From NCBI RefSeq assembly GCF_030272615.1, contig NC_081406.1, forward strand, positions 232,118,396 to 232,182,395: a DNA stretch of 64,000 nucleotides, read 5' to 3'. Positions within the stretch are counted from its first letter, which is position 1. Each line of letters starts with the position of its first letter. Source of the DNA: Cryptomeria japonica (lineage: Eukaryota; Streptophyta; Pinopsida; Cupressales; Cupressaceae). Below, in pieces: positions 31,267-42,660 of this stretch. Under the pieces are notes generated by a model. That model was given only the letters and a program-made list of their open reading frames with translations. It ran no database searches and had not been told where the DNA came from. Made by a program: the position numbers and the translations under genes.

Positions 31267-34200
31267 ATGGCATCTGGATCTTCAGCTCCTACTTTTATTG
31301 CAAATCCCACTGTTGTCGAAGTCAAGGATAGGTTAAGGCCAGTCTTTAAGGAGGTTCCCGAAATTGCCAAGAAGGAAGACTCTGCAGGAGCATTTTCTAG
31401 GGTTCTTAACATAGTAATGTATGTTGAAGATGTGAGGACATACATTCACTGCACTCTTGAGGATTTGGGCACCGAAGACATCAAAAGCATGTATCGATCA
31501 GTGATGCTGGGAGACACCAGAATGATCAAACCAGAATTCAAGGCAATTGAGGATCTAGGGTTAAGCAGTATTCTGTACATACCAGAATTCAAGGATGAGG
31601 TGATCAGATACATTCTGAGCAGGGTTCACAAAAAATTCATCTAGTTAGACAGACCCTACATGATCACAAAGGAAGCTATTCAAGCTGTCACTGGGCTACC
31701 CAGGATAGGACAAGAACCTGGCAAGAAAATTTCCAACACAAAGGTCAAAAAACTCATTGGTGCTACATTCGATAGCAGATCAATGAGGATAAGCACAATA
31801 ACCGACACGAACATAAAGTTTGTAAGCATGATCATAGGATATAAGGTAATTCAATCCAACCGATTGAATTTTGTTACAAGTTCATGCATTCGTGTTGCAT
31901 ATCAGATGCTAAGGAATAATGTGAAGTATGACTTATGTGAATGGATGAGGAGTGAATTGATGCTAAACCTTACTAAGATCAAAGGAACCAAGAAAGGCAC
32001 CTTCAGATATGGAAACTTAATTGTTTGTTTAATGCTTTACTTCCTAAATGAGCTACCCGGTTTAGGAAAGAAGAATTGGGCTCATGACAGATTGATAGGT
32101 ATGCAGATCAAGATAGCTATCACCGGTCTTGGTACTAGTAGAGATGAGAAAATTTGGGGGTATTTTAAGACTTTTCAAGAAAACGTGAGGAAAAGGGAAA
32201 TAATTTAAAAGAGTATTGTGGAGAAGTATTCCACTGACATATGTTTCATGGTGAAAACTAATGAAACTCTCATGGAAGTTGTTGAACCCAGGCAAATCTG
32301 GATTACTGAGCTTGGATATGAGGTAGATGATAGTATCTTTGAACTTTATGCAAAGATGTTGTTAGATGCCCCATTAGATGATAAGGCAAAACACTTTGGT
32401 ACAATAGGAGAGAAGGCTCTTGAAGTGAAAACCAACTTTAACAAGAAGAGAAGTAAAAAGAAAATAAAGAAGATGTCTACATATGTACAAGATGTGCTTT
32501 ATAAGATAGACACTCAACTGGGCTCCAAATCAAAACAGGCTGTTAAACCGGCAGAGGTTGGAACTATAGAAGTGAAGAAGCCACAAGTTCACATTTCTCC
32601 TATCACTTCTGACTCTAACTCTGAGGATAATGAGCCTTTGGATTTCAGAAGGGTACAAAGGAAGAATATGGTAAAACCACCAGTAAAGCAACAAAAGGTA
32701 GAGCCTAGGAGGAGACTTGTCAGAAAGGCAGCTCAGCCTACTGCACCTCCACCATCGGCAAGGAAGCCTATGCAGAAGAGGAAACCAGTCACACCGGCAA
32801 CCACAAGCAAAAAGAAAAATGATGATGACACTGAAATTGGTAAGACAACAATGACCTATGTTGAACTTGTTGATGAAGTTACAAAAGATGGAATATTAAA
32901 GAATATATCAAAGTATTATGAAGATTTTGAAGAAAATGACCAAAGTGAATTAGAAGAGGCTATTTTTCTATATATGGACATCTATAAGAAAGCCTTAGTT
33001 GAAATTTTGAAGGAGATATTTTTGTCCCTATATAATAAACTTGAAGCTAGAAGGCTTGATGCTATCAAGAGGGATAGTGAAATCAAAGAAGTTGCACTTT
33101 TGGAACAATGTGGTACTATAAATAATGAAGAGATGAAAAGATGTGTAGATACTGCTAATAGGACAATTTTCAGTAGTAAAAACTGGGAGATAAGCCTTAT
33201 GATGGGAAGAGTAAATGAGGTGATAAATGAGACAAGTAAGGGATGGACAAAATTCTTTCAGAAAAACCCAGACTTTCTCACATCTCAAGAAGAATTTGCA
33301 AAGGCAACATCCCCCACCATTCCTGACAAATCAAAAGGAAAGGGTATTTTGGGCAGTTCAACTCCAGTTTTGGCACAACCACAACCAACAATTAAAGAGA
33401 GTGTACAGTTTGTACCAGCACAGATAATTTTTGAGCAAGAGAATGTACAGGGCACTGGAAACACTATGGATGATACTCCACCGGCAGTAACCGATACTGC
33501 ACCAAGTGGCAAAGCCACCAGTGCAATAGAGGTTGAGATGGACAAGGTAAAATCAACTGAGTCCATACCGGCAGGTAAAATTGATTCCCCGACAAGAGTT
33601 TTGGCAATTGACACTTCTTAGGTCAAGAAGAAATCAGTCTCTGAGTTAAGTCCAACAGAATTAATGATGATGGCCACTCAGAAATTGCTAAAGGAAGGAA
33701 CTGTAGACAAAGGGTTAATTGATCAATCAATCTTTGTACTACACAGAATAATGCTTGACTATCAGATTCAGGACGGAGCAAGCCCTTCTGGTAAGCTCAA
33801 GACTTTAACAAAGCACATATCAAATAATTTTCAATCTTTGAGATAGATTGCAGACTGACAAGCTTTGGACAGTTTCTCTGCAGCAAAAAGAACAACTTTT
33901 GATCAGCTCATAGAAACTGGGAAGAAGAAAATAGATGACAAGCTTATTCCCATTGAAATTTGTTTTAAAAAATGTACTAATATCTACAAAGTATGTTGTA
34001 ATTTGGGAAATCTTACAGCTAATGTAGATAGTAGATTGAAGGAGTTATATGACAAAATGGCTAATATTGCTAAGTCTTTTGATGGACTAACTGCACTAAC
34101 TACATCTGTTGATGGACAAATTTTGTCCTTGGAGAACCAAGTTTTTGCTTTTGAGAAGGAGAAAGATAAAATAATAAGGAGAGCAAGAAATTTAAGAGGA

Positions 34201-34422
34201 TTGGTAAGCCCTAGACTTGATTCATTGGGTGTTCACAAGAAAGAATGCATGAATGCGCTAGCAAAACCCACACCCATAGATACCTAGGAGAAGGAATCAC
34301 TTGCCCACTTACTCAGTGGACTTGCATCGGTATCTGATACTTTCAAATCAGGCTGGGACACATATCTTTAGGTGCTACAAAAGGCATACCCATAAATTCT
34401 TAAGATGACTAAGCTCGAGTGA
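31267..34422 (+). pseudogene. ORF-B: 1,050-codon accessory protein of Cop1, unknown function
   Basis: One frame from ATG 31267 to TGA 34420-34422 with no frameshift. In-frame stops lie at 31642, 32206, 33619, 33844, 33856, 34285, 34369 and 34393; six fit Gln-to-stop change and 33856 fits CGA-to-TGA. N-terminal half: globular, with MITKEAIQAVTGLPRIG (about codons 132-148) and LIVCLMLYFLNELPGLG. Middle: basic, Pro-rich, low complexity (about codons 420-530; KPPVKQQK, RKPMQKRKPV). C-terminal half: charged helices and likely coiled coils. I do not recognise a domain. Its place before the polypurine tract and 3' LTR is that of the env-like or extra ORF of SIRE-type elements, but I see no clear signal peptide or fusion motif. 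Confidence 0.65.
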
Positions 34423-34593
34423 CACTAACAGTATTCTTTCACTGGTATTTGGAATTAATGTCAAAGGGGGAGTATGTACATATGTGAAAAATATCAAAGA
34501 AAATATTATCAGATGGAGTATATGGAGTGTATTGCTCAGGGGGAGCACACCAGTAGGGAATCCATTTTTCACATGAGTGTTGCCATCAATGCC

Positions 34594-34604
34594 AAAGGGG
34601 GAGA
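34594..34604 (+). other. Cop1 polypurine tract
   Basis: AAAGGGGGAGA immediately before TTGTTGG, the classic plus-strand primer position of copia elements. A second CAAAGGGGGAG occurs at about 34460. Confidence 0.8.
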
Positions 34605-34605
34605 T

Positions 34606-34733
34606 TGTTGGTAATTGACACTCATTGGATTCATTTTGTTGTCATTGATGGCAACAAGATCTGAAGAAATTCATAAACCAGCACCAGGAGTCGTATACCG
34701 GCAGATACCGACATTGGAGGCATTCAGGTCTAT
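34606..34733 (+). repeat. Cop1 3' LTR, left part (continues at 42661)
   Basis: Starts TGTTGGTAATTGACACTC after the polypurine tract. It is cut by Gy2 after the target site TCTAT (34729-34733). ACCGGCAGATACCGACAT words here match the CACCGACACCGACATC style on the other side of Gy2. Confidence 0.8.
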
Positions 34734-36347
34734 TGGTGCAAGAGCACCCAGGACTTAAGCAATCTAACTTTCACAATTTTGGCTTGTACTAACCCTAGCC
34801 AATTCAATGGTGGATAAGGACTCTAGAAGGGTCCAAGAGTTAGTATTTTGTGTCAATGTAGGTCTAGGTTGAGTTCATTTTTCTTAGGTTTGCATTTTTT
34901 TTGTGTAAATAGTGAGTTTGAGTAGGTATTTGGCCTTTTTGTTGGTCAAAAGTTTGTAAAAGAATTAGAGAGGGTCAAATAGGTCTTAGAAATGTTTGAA
35001 ATGTCATATGTGATGACTGGACATAGGTCTCTTAGGTTTGAGAGATCAAAAGTGCAAAAATCATAAAGTTGCAAAAAGTTGTCATGACAACTTTTGTCCT
35101 AAAATTGGTTAGCGGTGGATTTAGGTATTTCCCAATGCCATAGAGGGACTCCACATGTAGGAAAGATATATAAACCCCCTCTTTCATGTTTACCAAGGTT
35201 GGTGAAGTTTGTTTTGTAAGTGCAACAACTGAAACTACTCATTTCCAGTCTTGTTGGTAGCATTTTGGCTTGTTTTACTCAATTTTGCATTAGAATATGG
35301 ATTGAATCCATTGATACAACAATGGATTGAGTAACTCTTGTGTGTTATTTATTTATTGGTTCATTTTAGAACTTTGTAAGTAGTGTACATAAGTACTTTC
35401 TTGTTCAAGTTTGTAAGCAGTCAGTTTTGGCTTGTAAATAGCAATTTTCTTGTAAATATGGTTGCCCCATGAGTCCCACACGTGTTGCCATCATGGCTAG
35501 TTGAGGCATGGTTGGAAACCTCCTGTACATTGTAAATATTCAGGTTCAAGTGCTGGAGAAGTGTTTGGATATGACTGTCACCTCATTCTAGGTGAGTCCA
35601 GGAGCAACTCGACCAGAGAAAAAGAGGTGAAAAAGTGGTGAAGAGTGCAAGGGTGAGTGCAAGATCACCATTTCTGAGTTTGGAGGGGTCCATGAGGTTG
35701 GGGAAAACTTTTATGTACAAGGAGGAGCATTGACAATTCCATTTGATAGCAAAACCCCAACTTGCCTACTCACTATCGGTTAAGGCCTTTAAAACCCTAC
35801 AAACCCTCATTTTGGGGTTCATACCTTGTACAGTAAGAACAAGGCCTAAAACCTCAAAAATATTTTAGGAATGGGTGTATCATTGAAGAAAAGATAAAAT
35901 TGTTTGGGGGTTCTTTGAGTCATTTTCCTTCAAGCCCTAGAAAACTGGTCTTGGAGGCATAATTAGGCTTAATTCCTTGTAGCCCTTTTCCGGGCAAGAT
36001 TGTGAAACCGGTAAGAAACCTAAAGATTGCAACCCACTAATGGACTCCATATGCACTAAAAAATGTTGGAATACCTCACTACACCTCTGCAACATCTCAC
36101 AACAATTGGAGGTCATTACGACAAGTTGAGGCCAAGAGGCCAGAATTGAGCACCTGAGAAGCATAGTGAATTGATAGGGTTCCTAACCAAAACACCTGAA
36201 GCAAACACCCTAGTAAGGACAATAACCAAGCCCTAGAAGAGATTGAGAGGGACTTGGAGGTCTAGAAAGAAACTAGGCCTGGTGAGTTGGTGGAATTGAG
36301 CAACATCAACTTAGTGAAGTGTTGAGCAGGATAGGTGTATCCTGTCG
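34734..36347 (+). repeat. Gy2 5' LTR (1,614 bp)
   Basis: Begins TGGTGCAAGAGCACC and ends TATCCTGTCG (the 3' copy ends TATCCTATCA), two bases-plus before the primer site. Contains TATATAAA at 35167-35174 as the likely promoter. Differences from the 3' LTR are scattered, denser in the first 140 bases than later. Confidence 0.9.
35167..35174 (+). promoter_or_regulatory. TATA box in Gy2 5' LTR
   Basis: TATATAAA followed by CCCCCTC. The same site is at 41479-41486 in the 3' LTR. Confidence 0.6.
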
Positions 36348-36350
36348 AAT

Positions 36351-36362
36351 TGGTATCAGAGC
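36351..36362 (+). other. Gy2 primer binding site (initiator Met tRNA)
   Basis: TGGTATCAGAGC, complementary to the 3' end of plant initiator methionine tRNA, three bases after the LTR end. Confidence 0.9.
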
Positions 36363-36423
36363 CTACAAGATTTGGGCTAGTAAAGTTGATGTCCTTGTTG
36401 TCAGGAGAGTCAGTTGGAGACAA

Positions 36424-37500
36424 CATGGTGACCAATGTAGAGTTGGCCAGGAAGTGGATGATCAGGAGGAAGAGAATAAACTCTTGAAATAGAAATTGAT
36501 TGAGTTGGAGAGTAAGCTTGGTGCAATTGAAACCAAGGCTGATGAAGTGTTGGTAAAGGTGGAAGGAGTAGAAGGGAAGGGTAACGAAGTGGCAGAAATA
36601 GAAAAGATACCTGAACCTGACCCTATCCTAGAGTAAGAACCTTTCTTAAAGGCATTGAAGGCCTTGAGTGGCAAATCACTGGAAGGATTGCCATTGTTCA
36701 CTGGCAAGATGGAGGCAGAAGTGGTTGTAGAATGGATAGAAGGTATGGAGAACCACTTTGAGTGTGAAGGCATAACTAAAGCCCAGAGAGTCAAGGTAGC
36801 CAAGTCTAGGATGAGAGGAGCTTCTCTCACATGGTGGCAATTTGTACAAGATGAGAGGAAGAAAATGGGCAAAGCACCCATCTCTTCTTAGAATGGGATG
36901 TTAGTCAAAATCAAAGAAGTCTATCTCCCTGATGACTATGAAGTGCAAATTCATAAGAAGAGGCAAAAATTAAGGCAAAAAGATCTTGATGTCAGTAGCT
37001 ACATGGAGGAGTTTCACACACTTAGCCTTAGATCTCATGTGGTAGAAGAGGAGAGTCTCAAGGTTGATAGGTACCTAAATGATATATGGTGGAACATCCA
37101 AGAAGCAATCAGTCTAATGAGCCCAAAAATAGTCCATCAAACCTTTCAACTTGCCCTTAAGGTGGAGGAAAAACTAAAAAGAAGATGTGACTCAAGCAAC
37201 AATAGGGGTAGAGGTAGAGGAAAAGACAATAGAGGCCATAGAGGAGGTTTTGGTGGAAGAAGTTCTGAACAAAGACCACAAGTAGAGTCTAAACTCACTG
37301 AGCAGCAAGATAGTGGTAGCAGTAGAGGAGGATTCAAAAGAGGAAGGGGATCAAACAGTGGTTCTAGAGGAAGATCTAGTAGCCAAGGTAGAGGTTCCTC
37401 ATACTTTGCAACAATGAAGTGTTACCATTGTAACTAACTTGGTCACCTAGCATATAGGTGTCCAGAGAAGGGATCATCATCACATGGTGGTGAAAGAAGA
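36424..37500 (+). pseudogene. gag: Gy2 gag with CCHC knuckle
   Basis: One frame: charged N-terminus, gag core (RGASLTWWQFVQDE near 36815-36855; FHTLSLR near 37012), Gly/Arg/Ser-rich linker, then a single CCHC knuckle (about 37420-37470) whose Gln codon after CYHCN is TAA at 37435. Other stops: TAG 36490, TAA 36634, TAG 36889. All sit where Gln is expected from context or from Gy1. No frameshift in gag. Confidence 0.85.
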
Positions 37501-39483
37501 GTGAGCTATCTTCAAGAAGAGTCTTCAAGCAGCAAGACTTCAGAAGTTGCCTTAGAGTCAGAAGTAGGTGACAACTTGATGATAAGGAGAACTTTGATCA
37601 AAGAACTGGTCAGAGAAGAGCATAGCCAAAGAAGGTCCTTGTTTAGGATCAAATGCAAGATTTTGAATAAAGTGTGCAAAGTGATCATTGATTTAGGGTC
37701 TACAGACAACATTGTGTCAGAAGAGGTAGTGAGAAAGCTCAAATTGCAAAGGATACCTCACAACAACTCTTACAGAGTCACTTGGTTGAACAAAGGACAA
37801 CATGTTCTTGTTAATGAGCAAGCATGGGTGGATTTTACCATTGGAAGGTATAAGGACATGGTGTTATGTGATGTCTTACCCATGGATGCATGCCATCTTC
37901 TATTAGGAAGACCATGGTAATTTGATAGACAAGCTATCCATGATGGAGCCAAGAATGCATACTCATTCAAGAAAGATGGAGTCACATTCAAGATTCAGTC
38001 TATCTTTGAGGAAGGTGAAAAAATGGCAGCAAGTCCTAATGTTCTTTTGGTGAGTGAAAAACAGTTCTTAAAGACACTCGAGGAAGGTGAAGGTATAGGG
38101 TTTGCACCTGTGATGAAGCCCAAAGAAGAAGACAAGAAAGAGCAACAAGATTTACCATTAGAAGTGCAATAATTGTTGAAGAAATTCAAAGGTATAGTAA
38201 GTGAAGGACAACCAACCACCTTACCTCCTAAAAGAACCATAAGCCATCAAATAGACTTCATTCCCAGAGCATCCTTGCCTAATAAAGCAGCCTACAAAAT
38301 GACTCCTCAATAAAACATTGAAATTGCCAATCAAATCCAAGAGCTCTTAAACCAAGGCCTAATTAGGAAGAGTATTAGCCCTTGTGCTATCCCTACCATG
38401 TTGGCACCAAAAAAAGGTGGTACTTGGAGATTGTGTACTGATTCTAGAGCCATAAATAGGATCACCATCAGATATAGGTTTCATATTCCTAGAATAGAAG
38501 ACCTAATGGATTGTTTAGGGGAAGCCAAGTACTTTACCAAGATTGACCTTAGGAGTGGCTATCATCAAATTATAATTAAGGAGGGTGATGAATGGAAGAC
38601 CGCATTTAAGACCACTAAAGGTCTTTATGAGTGGATTGTAATGCCATTTGGCTTATCCAATGCTCCAAGCACCTTCATGAGACTCATGAATGAGGTGATG
38701 AAGGAATTCATAGGTAAATTTGTGGTAGTATATCTTGATGATATTCTCATTTTCAATAAGGATAGAGCAGCACATATTAGTCATTTGCAAGATGTATTAC
38801 AAAGATTGTATGATGAAAAGCTAACCATGAATCTGGATAAGTGTGAGTTTGTCAAGCAGGAGTTGGTTTATCTTGGGTTTGTGTTGTCTCAAGGAAACCT
38901 CGAGATAGACCCAAGCAAGGTGGAAGCCATTGTAAATTGGCCTACTCCTAAGACAACAACAAAGGTGAGAAGCTTCCATGGACTAGCTCAGTACTACAGG
39001 AAGTTCATTAGGCAATTTAGTGCTATATGTGCACCCATGTTAGACACCATTAGAGGTGGAGTAAAGGCAAAGTTTCAGTGGGGTGAAGCAGAAAACAAAG
39101 GTTTTGAAACCTTGAAGGAGAAGATATCTACCCAACCGGTACTAGTGTTGCCTAGTTTTGAGAAACTTCTAATTGTAGAGTGTGATGCAAGCAATGTTGC
39201 AGTAGGTGTTGTCCTAAGCCAAGAAGGAATCCTAGTAGCCTTCCATAGTGAGAAGCTAAGTGATGCCAAGAGGAAATACTACTCTTATGACCTTGAGTTG
39301 TATGCTTTGGTGCAAGCATTGAGAAAATGGAGACACTATCTCTTACCCAAAGAATTTGTGGTATACACAGATAACCAAGCATTGAGTTTCCTAAATTCCC
39401 AAGACAAACTTAGTCACAAACACATGAAATGGGTGGAGTATATGCAGGCCTATACATTCACCATTAAGCACAAGAAAGGGTAG
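37501..39483 (+). pseudogene. pol: Gy2 pol: protease, reverse transcriptase, RNase H
   Basis: Protease: the active-site Asp-Ser-Gly is Asp-Leu-Gly at 37690-37698 (TCA to TTA), so it would be inactive. The protease ends with GRPW before a TAA at 37918. [15 protein letters not shown] near 38535-38570 and YLDD at about 38731-38742. RNase H: VECDAS near 39175-39190, YTDNQAL near 39364 and HKKG at about 39469. Stops also at 38170 and 38311 (Gy1 has CAG at the latter codon) and 39481. Same frame as gag, so Gag-Pol was probably one continuous frame, as in chromoviruses. Confidence 0.9.
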
Positions 39484-40989
39484 CAAAATTGGGTAGCTGA
39501 TGCACTAAGTAGGAGGCTCTTGACAGTCCAATAAATCCAGTTGAGAAGCATAGGTGTGGACAGTTTTAAAGACTTGTATGTATAGGATGAAGACTTCTCA
39601 AATGCCTACCAAGTGTGCAAGGAGTATCAAAATCATTTCCAAAGTGAGTACTCATATTTTACTTTGCAAAATGGGCTATTTTTCAAAGGTGGACAACTTT
39701 GTGTGCCTAAAGGCTAAATGAGGGAAAACCTTATACAAGAGAAACACAATGGCAATCTTAGTGGTCATTTTGGAGTCAATAAGACTCAAGAGTTGGTTCA
39801 AAGATTCTATTATTGGCCAAGGATAAATCAAGATGTGAAGAGGTATGTGGAGACTTGCATAGTTTGCGAAAAAGCCAAGGGTACTTCAACAAATGTCAGT
39901 TTGTATCAACCACTTCCCATACCAAGTAGACCTTGGGAATGCATGAGCATGGAATTTGTGGTAGGTTTGCCAAAGACAAAGCAAGGATATGACAATATTT
40001 ATGTCATTGTGGACAGATTTAGCAAAATGGCTCACTTTGTGCCTTGTAAGACCACTCATGATGCATGCCACATAGCTCAGTTGTTTTTCAAGGAAATAGC
40101 AAGGATACATGGTTTACCATTGAGCATAGTTTCAGATAGGGACTCCAAATTTATGAGTCATTTTTGGAAAACATTATGGCACAAACCTCTCTTTTGGATC
40201 AGCCTACCATCCTCAAACAGATGGGCAGACCAAGGTGGTGAATGGAAGTTTGGGAAACTTATTGAGGTGCCTTACCAAGGAGTATGGGAAGACATGGGAT
40301 CAAGTACTTTCTCAATCTGAATATGCATACAATGACACCATAAATAGGACTACCGATAAAAGCCCTTTTGAAGTAGTCTATGGTGTGCACCCAAGAGGCA
40401 TTTTTGAGTTGAGGGATTTAGGAAGTGCAACAATTAGAAGTGGATATGCAGAGGACTTTTCTCGGTCCATGAAGGAGGTCCATGAATCAGTTAGGCAAGC
40501 TTTGAAGGAGAACACAAGAAAAAACAAACAAAAAGTTGATGAAAAGAGGAGAAATCTACAATTTCAAGTGGGGGATCTTGTTATGGTGCACTTGAACAAA
40601 GAAAGGCTACAACAAGGAGTGCCAAATAATTTGCAGATGAGGAGGAAGGTCCATGTTCCATTCTAGCTAAGTATGGTGAAAATGCATGCAAAGTGGATCT
40701 ACCTATTGGCATTGGCTTGTCACCAATTTTTAACATAGCAGACTTGGTTGCATACAAGGGGCCAGTCCAAGGTGAAGAATATAGTCAATCAGAGGTTTCA
40801 AAGGATGTGCATAACCTTCAGTTACCAACCAAGCCTAATCTTAAGGCCGAGAAGGTGTTAAGTTCAAGAATTGCCAAGAAGACTAGGCATCAAACCTATT
40901 GGGAACATCTAATCAAATGGCAAGGTATGGATGGTGCTAAAGCTACATGGGTGATGGAGACAGAGTTTAAGAAGCTTAGGATTGATTAG
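39484..40989 (+). pseudogene. Gy2 integrase and chromodomain
   Basis: Zinc-binding region HNGNLSGHFG ... CIVCEKAKG is intact (39745-39880). In the catalytic core the first Asp is Glu (GAA 39952-39954, SMEFVVGLP), the second Asp is kept in SDRDSKF, and the catalytic Glu is Lys (AAG 40232-40234), so integration activity is lost. A frame change near 40175-40190 fits a small deletion at a local direct repeat, with a second near 40650. The end (about 40855-40980) is a chromodomain (KKTRHQTYWEHLIKWQG...ATW). Stops at 39532, 39583 and 39715 interrupt the linker before the integrase. Confidence 0.88.
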
Positions 40990-41035
40990 AACTTGATTCC
41001 CAAAGAGGTGACATGATCTTCTTTGTTTGGGAGAA

Positions 41036-42660
41036 TGGTGCAGGAGCACCTAGGACTTAGGCAATCTAACTTTCACAATTTTGGATTGTATTGACCCTAG
41101 CCAAGTTAGTGGTGGATAAGTACTCCAAGAGGGTCCAAGAGTTAGTATTTTGTGTCAATGTAGGCCTAGGTTGAGTTCATTTTACTTAGGTTTACATTTT
41201 TTTTGGTGTAAATAGTGAGTTTGAGTAGGTATTTGGCCTTTTTGTTGGTCAAAAGTGTCAAAAGTTGGTAAAAGCATTAGAGAGGGTCAAATAGGTCTTA
41301 GACATGTTTTAAATGTCATATTTGATGACTGGACATAGGTCTCTTAGGTTGGAGAGATCAAAAGGGCAAAAATCATAAAGTTGCAAAAAGTTGTCATGAC
41401 AACTTTTGTCCTGAAATTTGTTAGCAGTGGATTTAGGGATTTCCCAATGCCATAGAAGGACTCCACACGTGGGAAAGATATATAAACCCCCTCTTGCATG
41501 TTTACCAAGGTTGGTGAAGTTTGTTTTGTAAGTGCAACAACTGAAACTACTCATTTTCAGTCTTGTTGGCAGCATTTTGGCTTGTTTTACTCAATTTTGC
41601 ATTAGAATATGGATTGAATCCATTGATCCAGCAATGGATTGAGTTACTATTGTGCATTATTTCTTTCTTGGTTCATTTTAGAACTTTGTAAATATTGTAC
41701 ATAAGTACTTTCTTGTTCAAGTTTGTAAGCAACCAGTTTTGGCTTGTAAATAGCAATTTTCTTGTAAATATGGCTGCCCCATGAGTCCCACACGTGCTGC
41801 CATCACAACTAGTTGGGGCATGGTTGGAAACCTCCTGTACATTGTAAATATGCAGGTTCAAGTGCTGGAGAAGTGTTTGGATATGATTGTCACCTCATTC
41901 TAGGTGAGTCCAGGAGCAACCTGGCTAGAGAAAAAGAGATGAAAAAGTGGTGAAGAGTGCAGGGGTGAGTGCAAGATCACCATTTCTGAGTTTGGAGGGG
42001 TCCATGAGGTTGGGGAAGGCTTGTATGTACAAGGAAGAGCCTTGAAAAATCCATTTGATAGCAAAACCCCAACTTGCCTACTCACTGCCGGTTAAAGGCC
42101 TTTAAAACCCTACAAACCCTCATTTTGGGGTTCATACCTTGTACGATCAGACCAGGCCCTAAAACCTCAAAAATATTTTAGGAATGGGTGTATCATTGAA
42201 AAAAAGATAAAATTGTTTGGGGGTTCTTTGAGTTGTTTTCCTCCAAGCCCTAGAAAACTGTTCTTGGAGGCCTAATTAGGCCTAATTCCTTGTAGCCCTT
42301 TTCCGGGCAAGATTGTGAAACCGGTAAGAAACCTAAAGATTGCAACCCACTAATGGACTCCATATGCACTAAAAACATGTTGTAAGACCTCACTACACCT
42401 CTGCAACATCTCACAACAATTGGAGGTCTTACGACAAGTTGAGGCCAAGAGGCCAGAATTGAGCACCTGAGAAGCATAGTGAATTGATAGGGTTCCTAAC
42501 CAAAACACCTGAAGCAAACACCCTAGTAAGGACAAGAACCAAGCCCTAGAATAGATTAAGAGGGACTTGGAGGTATAGAAATCAACTAGAACTGTTGAGT
42601 TGGTGGAATTAAGCAACATCAACTTAGTGAAGTGTTGAGCAGGCTAGGTGTATCCTATCA
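41036..42660 (+). repeat. Gy2 3' LTR (1,625 bp)
   Basis: TGGTGCAGGAGCACC to TATCCTATCA, preceded by TTTGGGAGAA as polypurine tract and followed by target repeat TCTAC. Aligns with 34734-36347 throughout, including the TATA box at 41479-41486. Confidence 0.92.

Larger units (their letters stand above)
34734..42660 (+). mobile_element. Gy2: complete Ty3/gypsy chromovirus, 7.9 kb, inserted in the Cop1 LTR
   Basis: Two LTRs in direct orientation (34734-36347 and 41036-42660), a methionine-tRNA primer site, gag, protease, RT, RNase H, integrase and chromodomain. The target duplication is TCTAT (34729-34733) versus TCTAC (42661-42665), one mismatch. Structurally whole but coding-dead. Related to Gy1: same gene order, similar proteins and the same first 16 LTR bases. 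Confidence 0.92.

Noticed and set aside
1-42660. Programmed stop-codon readthrough in gypsy pol
   Set aside because: Too many stops per element, and catalytic residues in Gy2 are also lost; only the two shared codons are kept as an open question.
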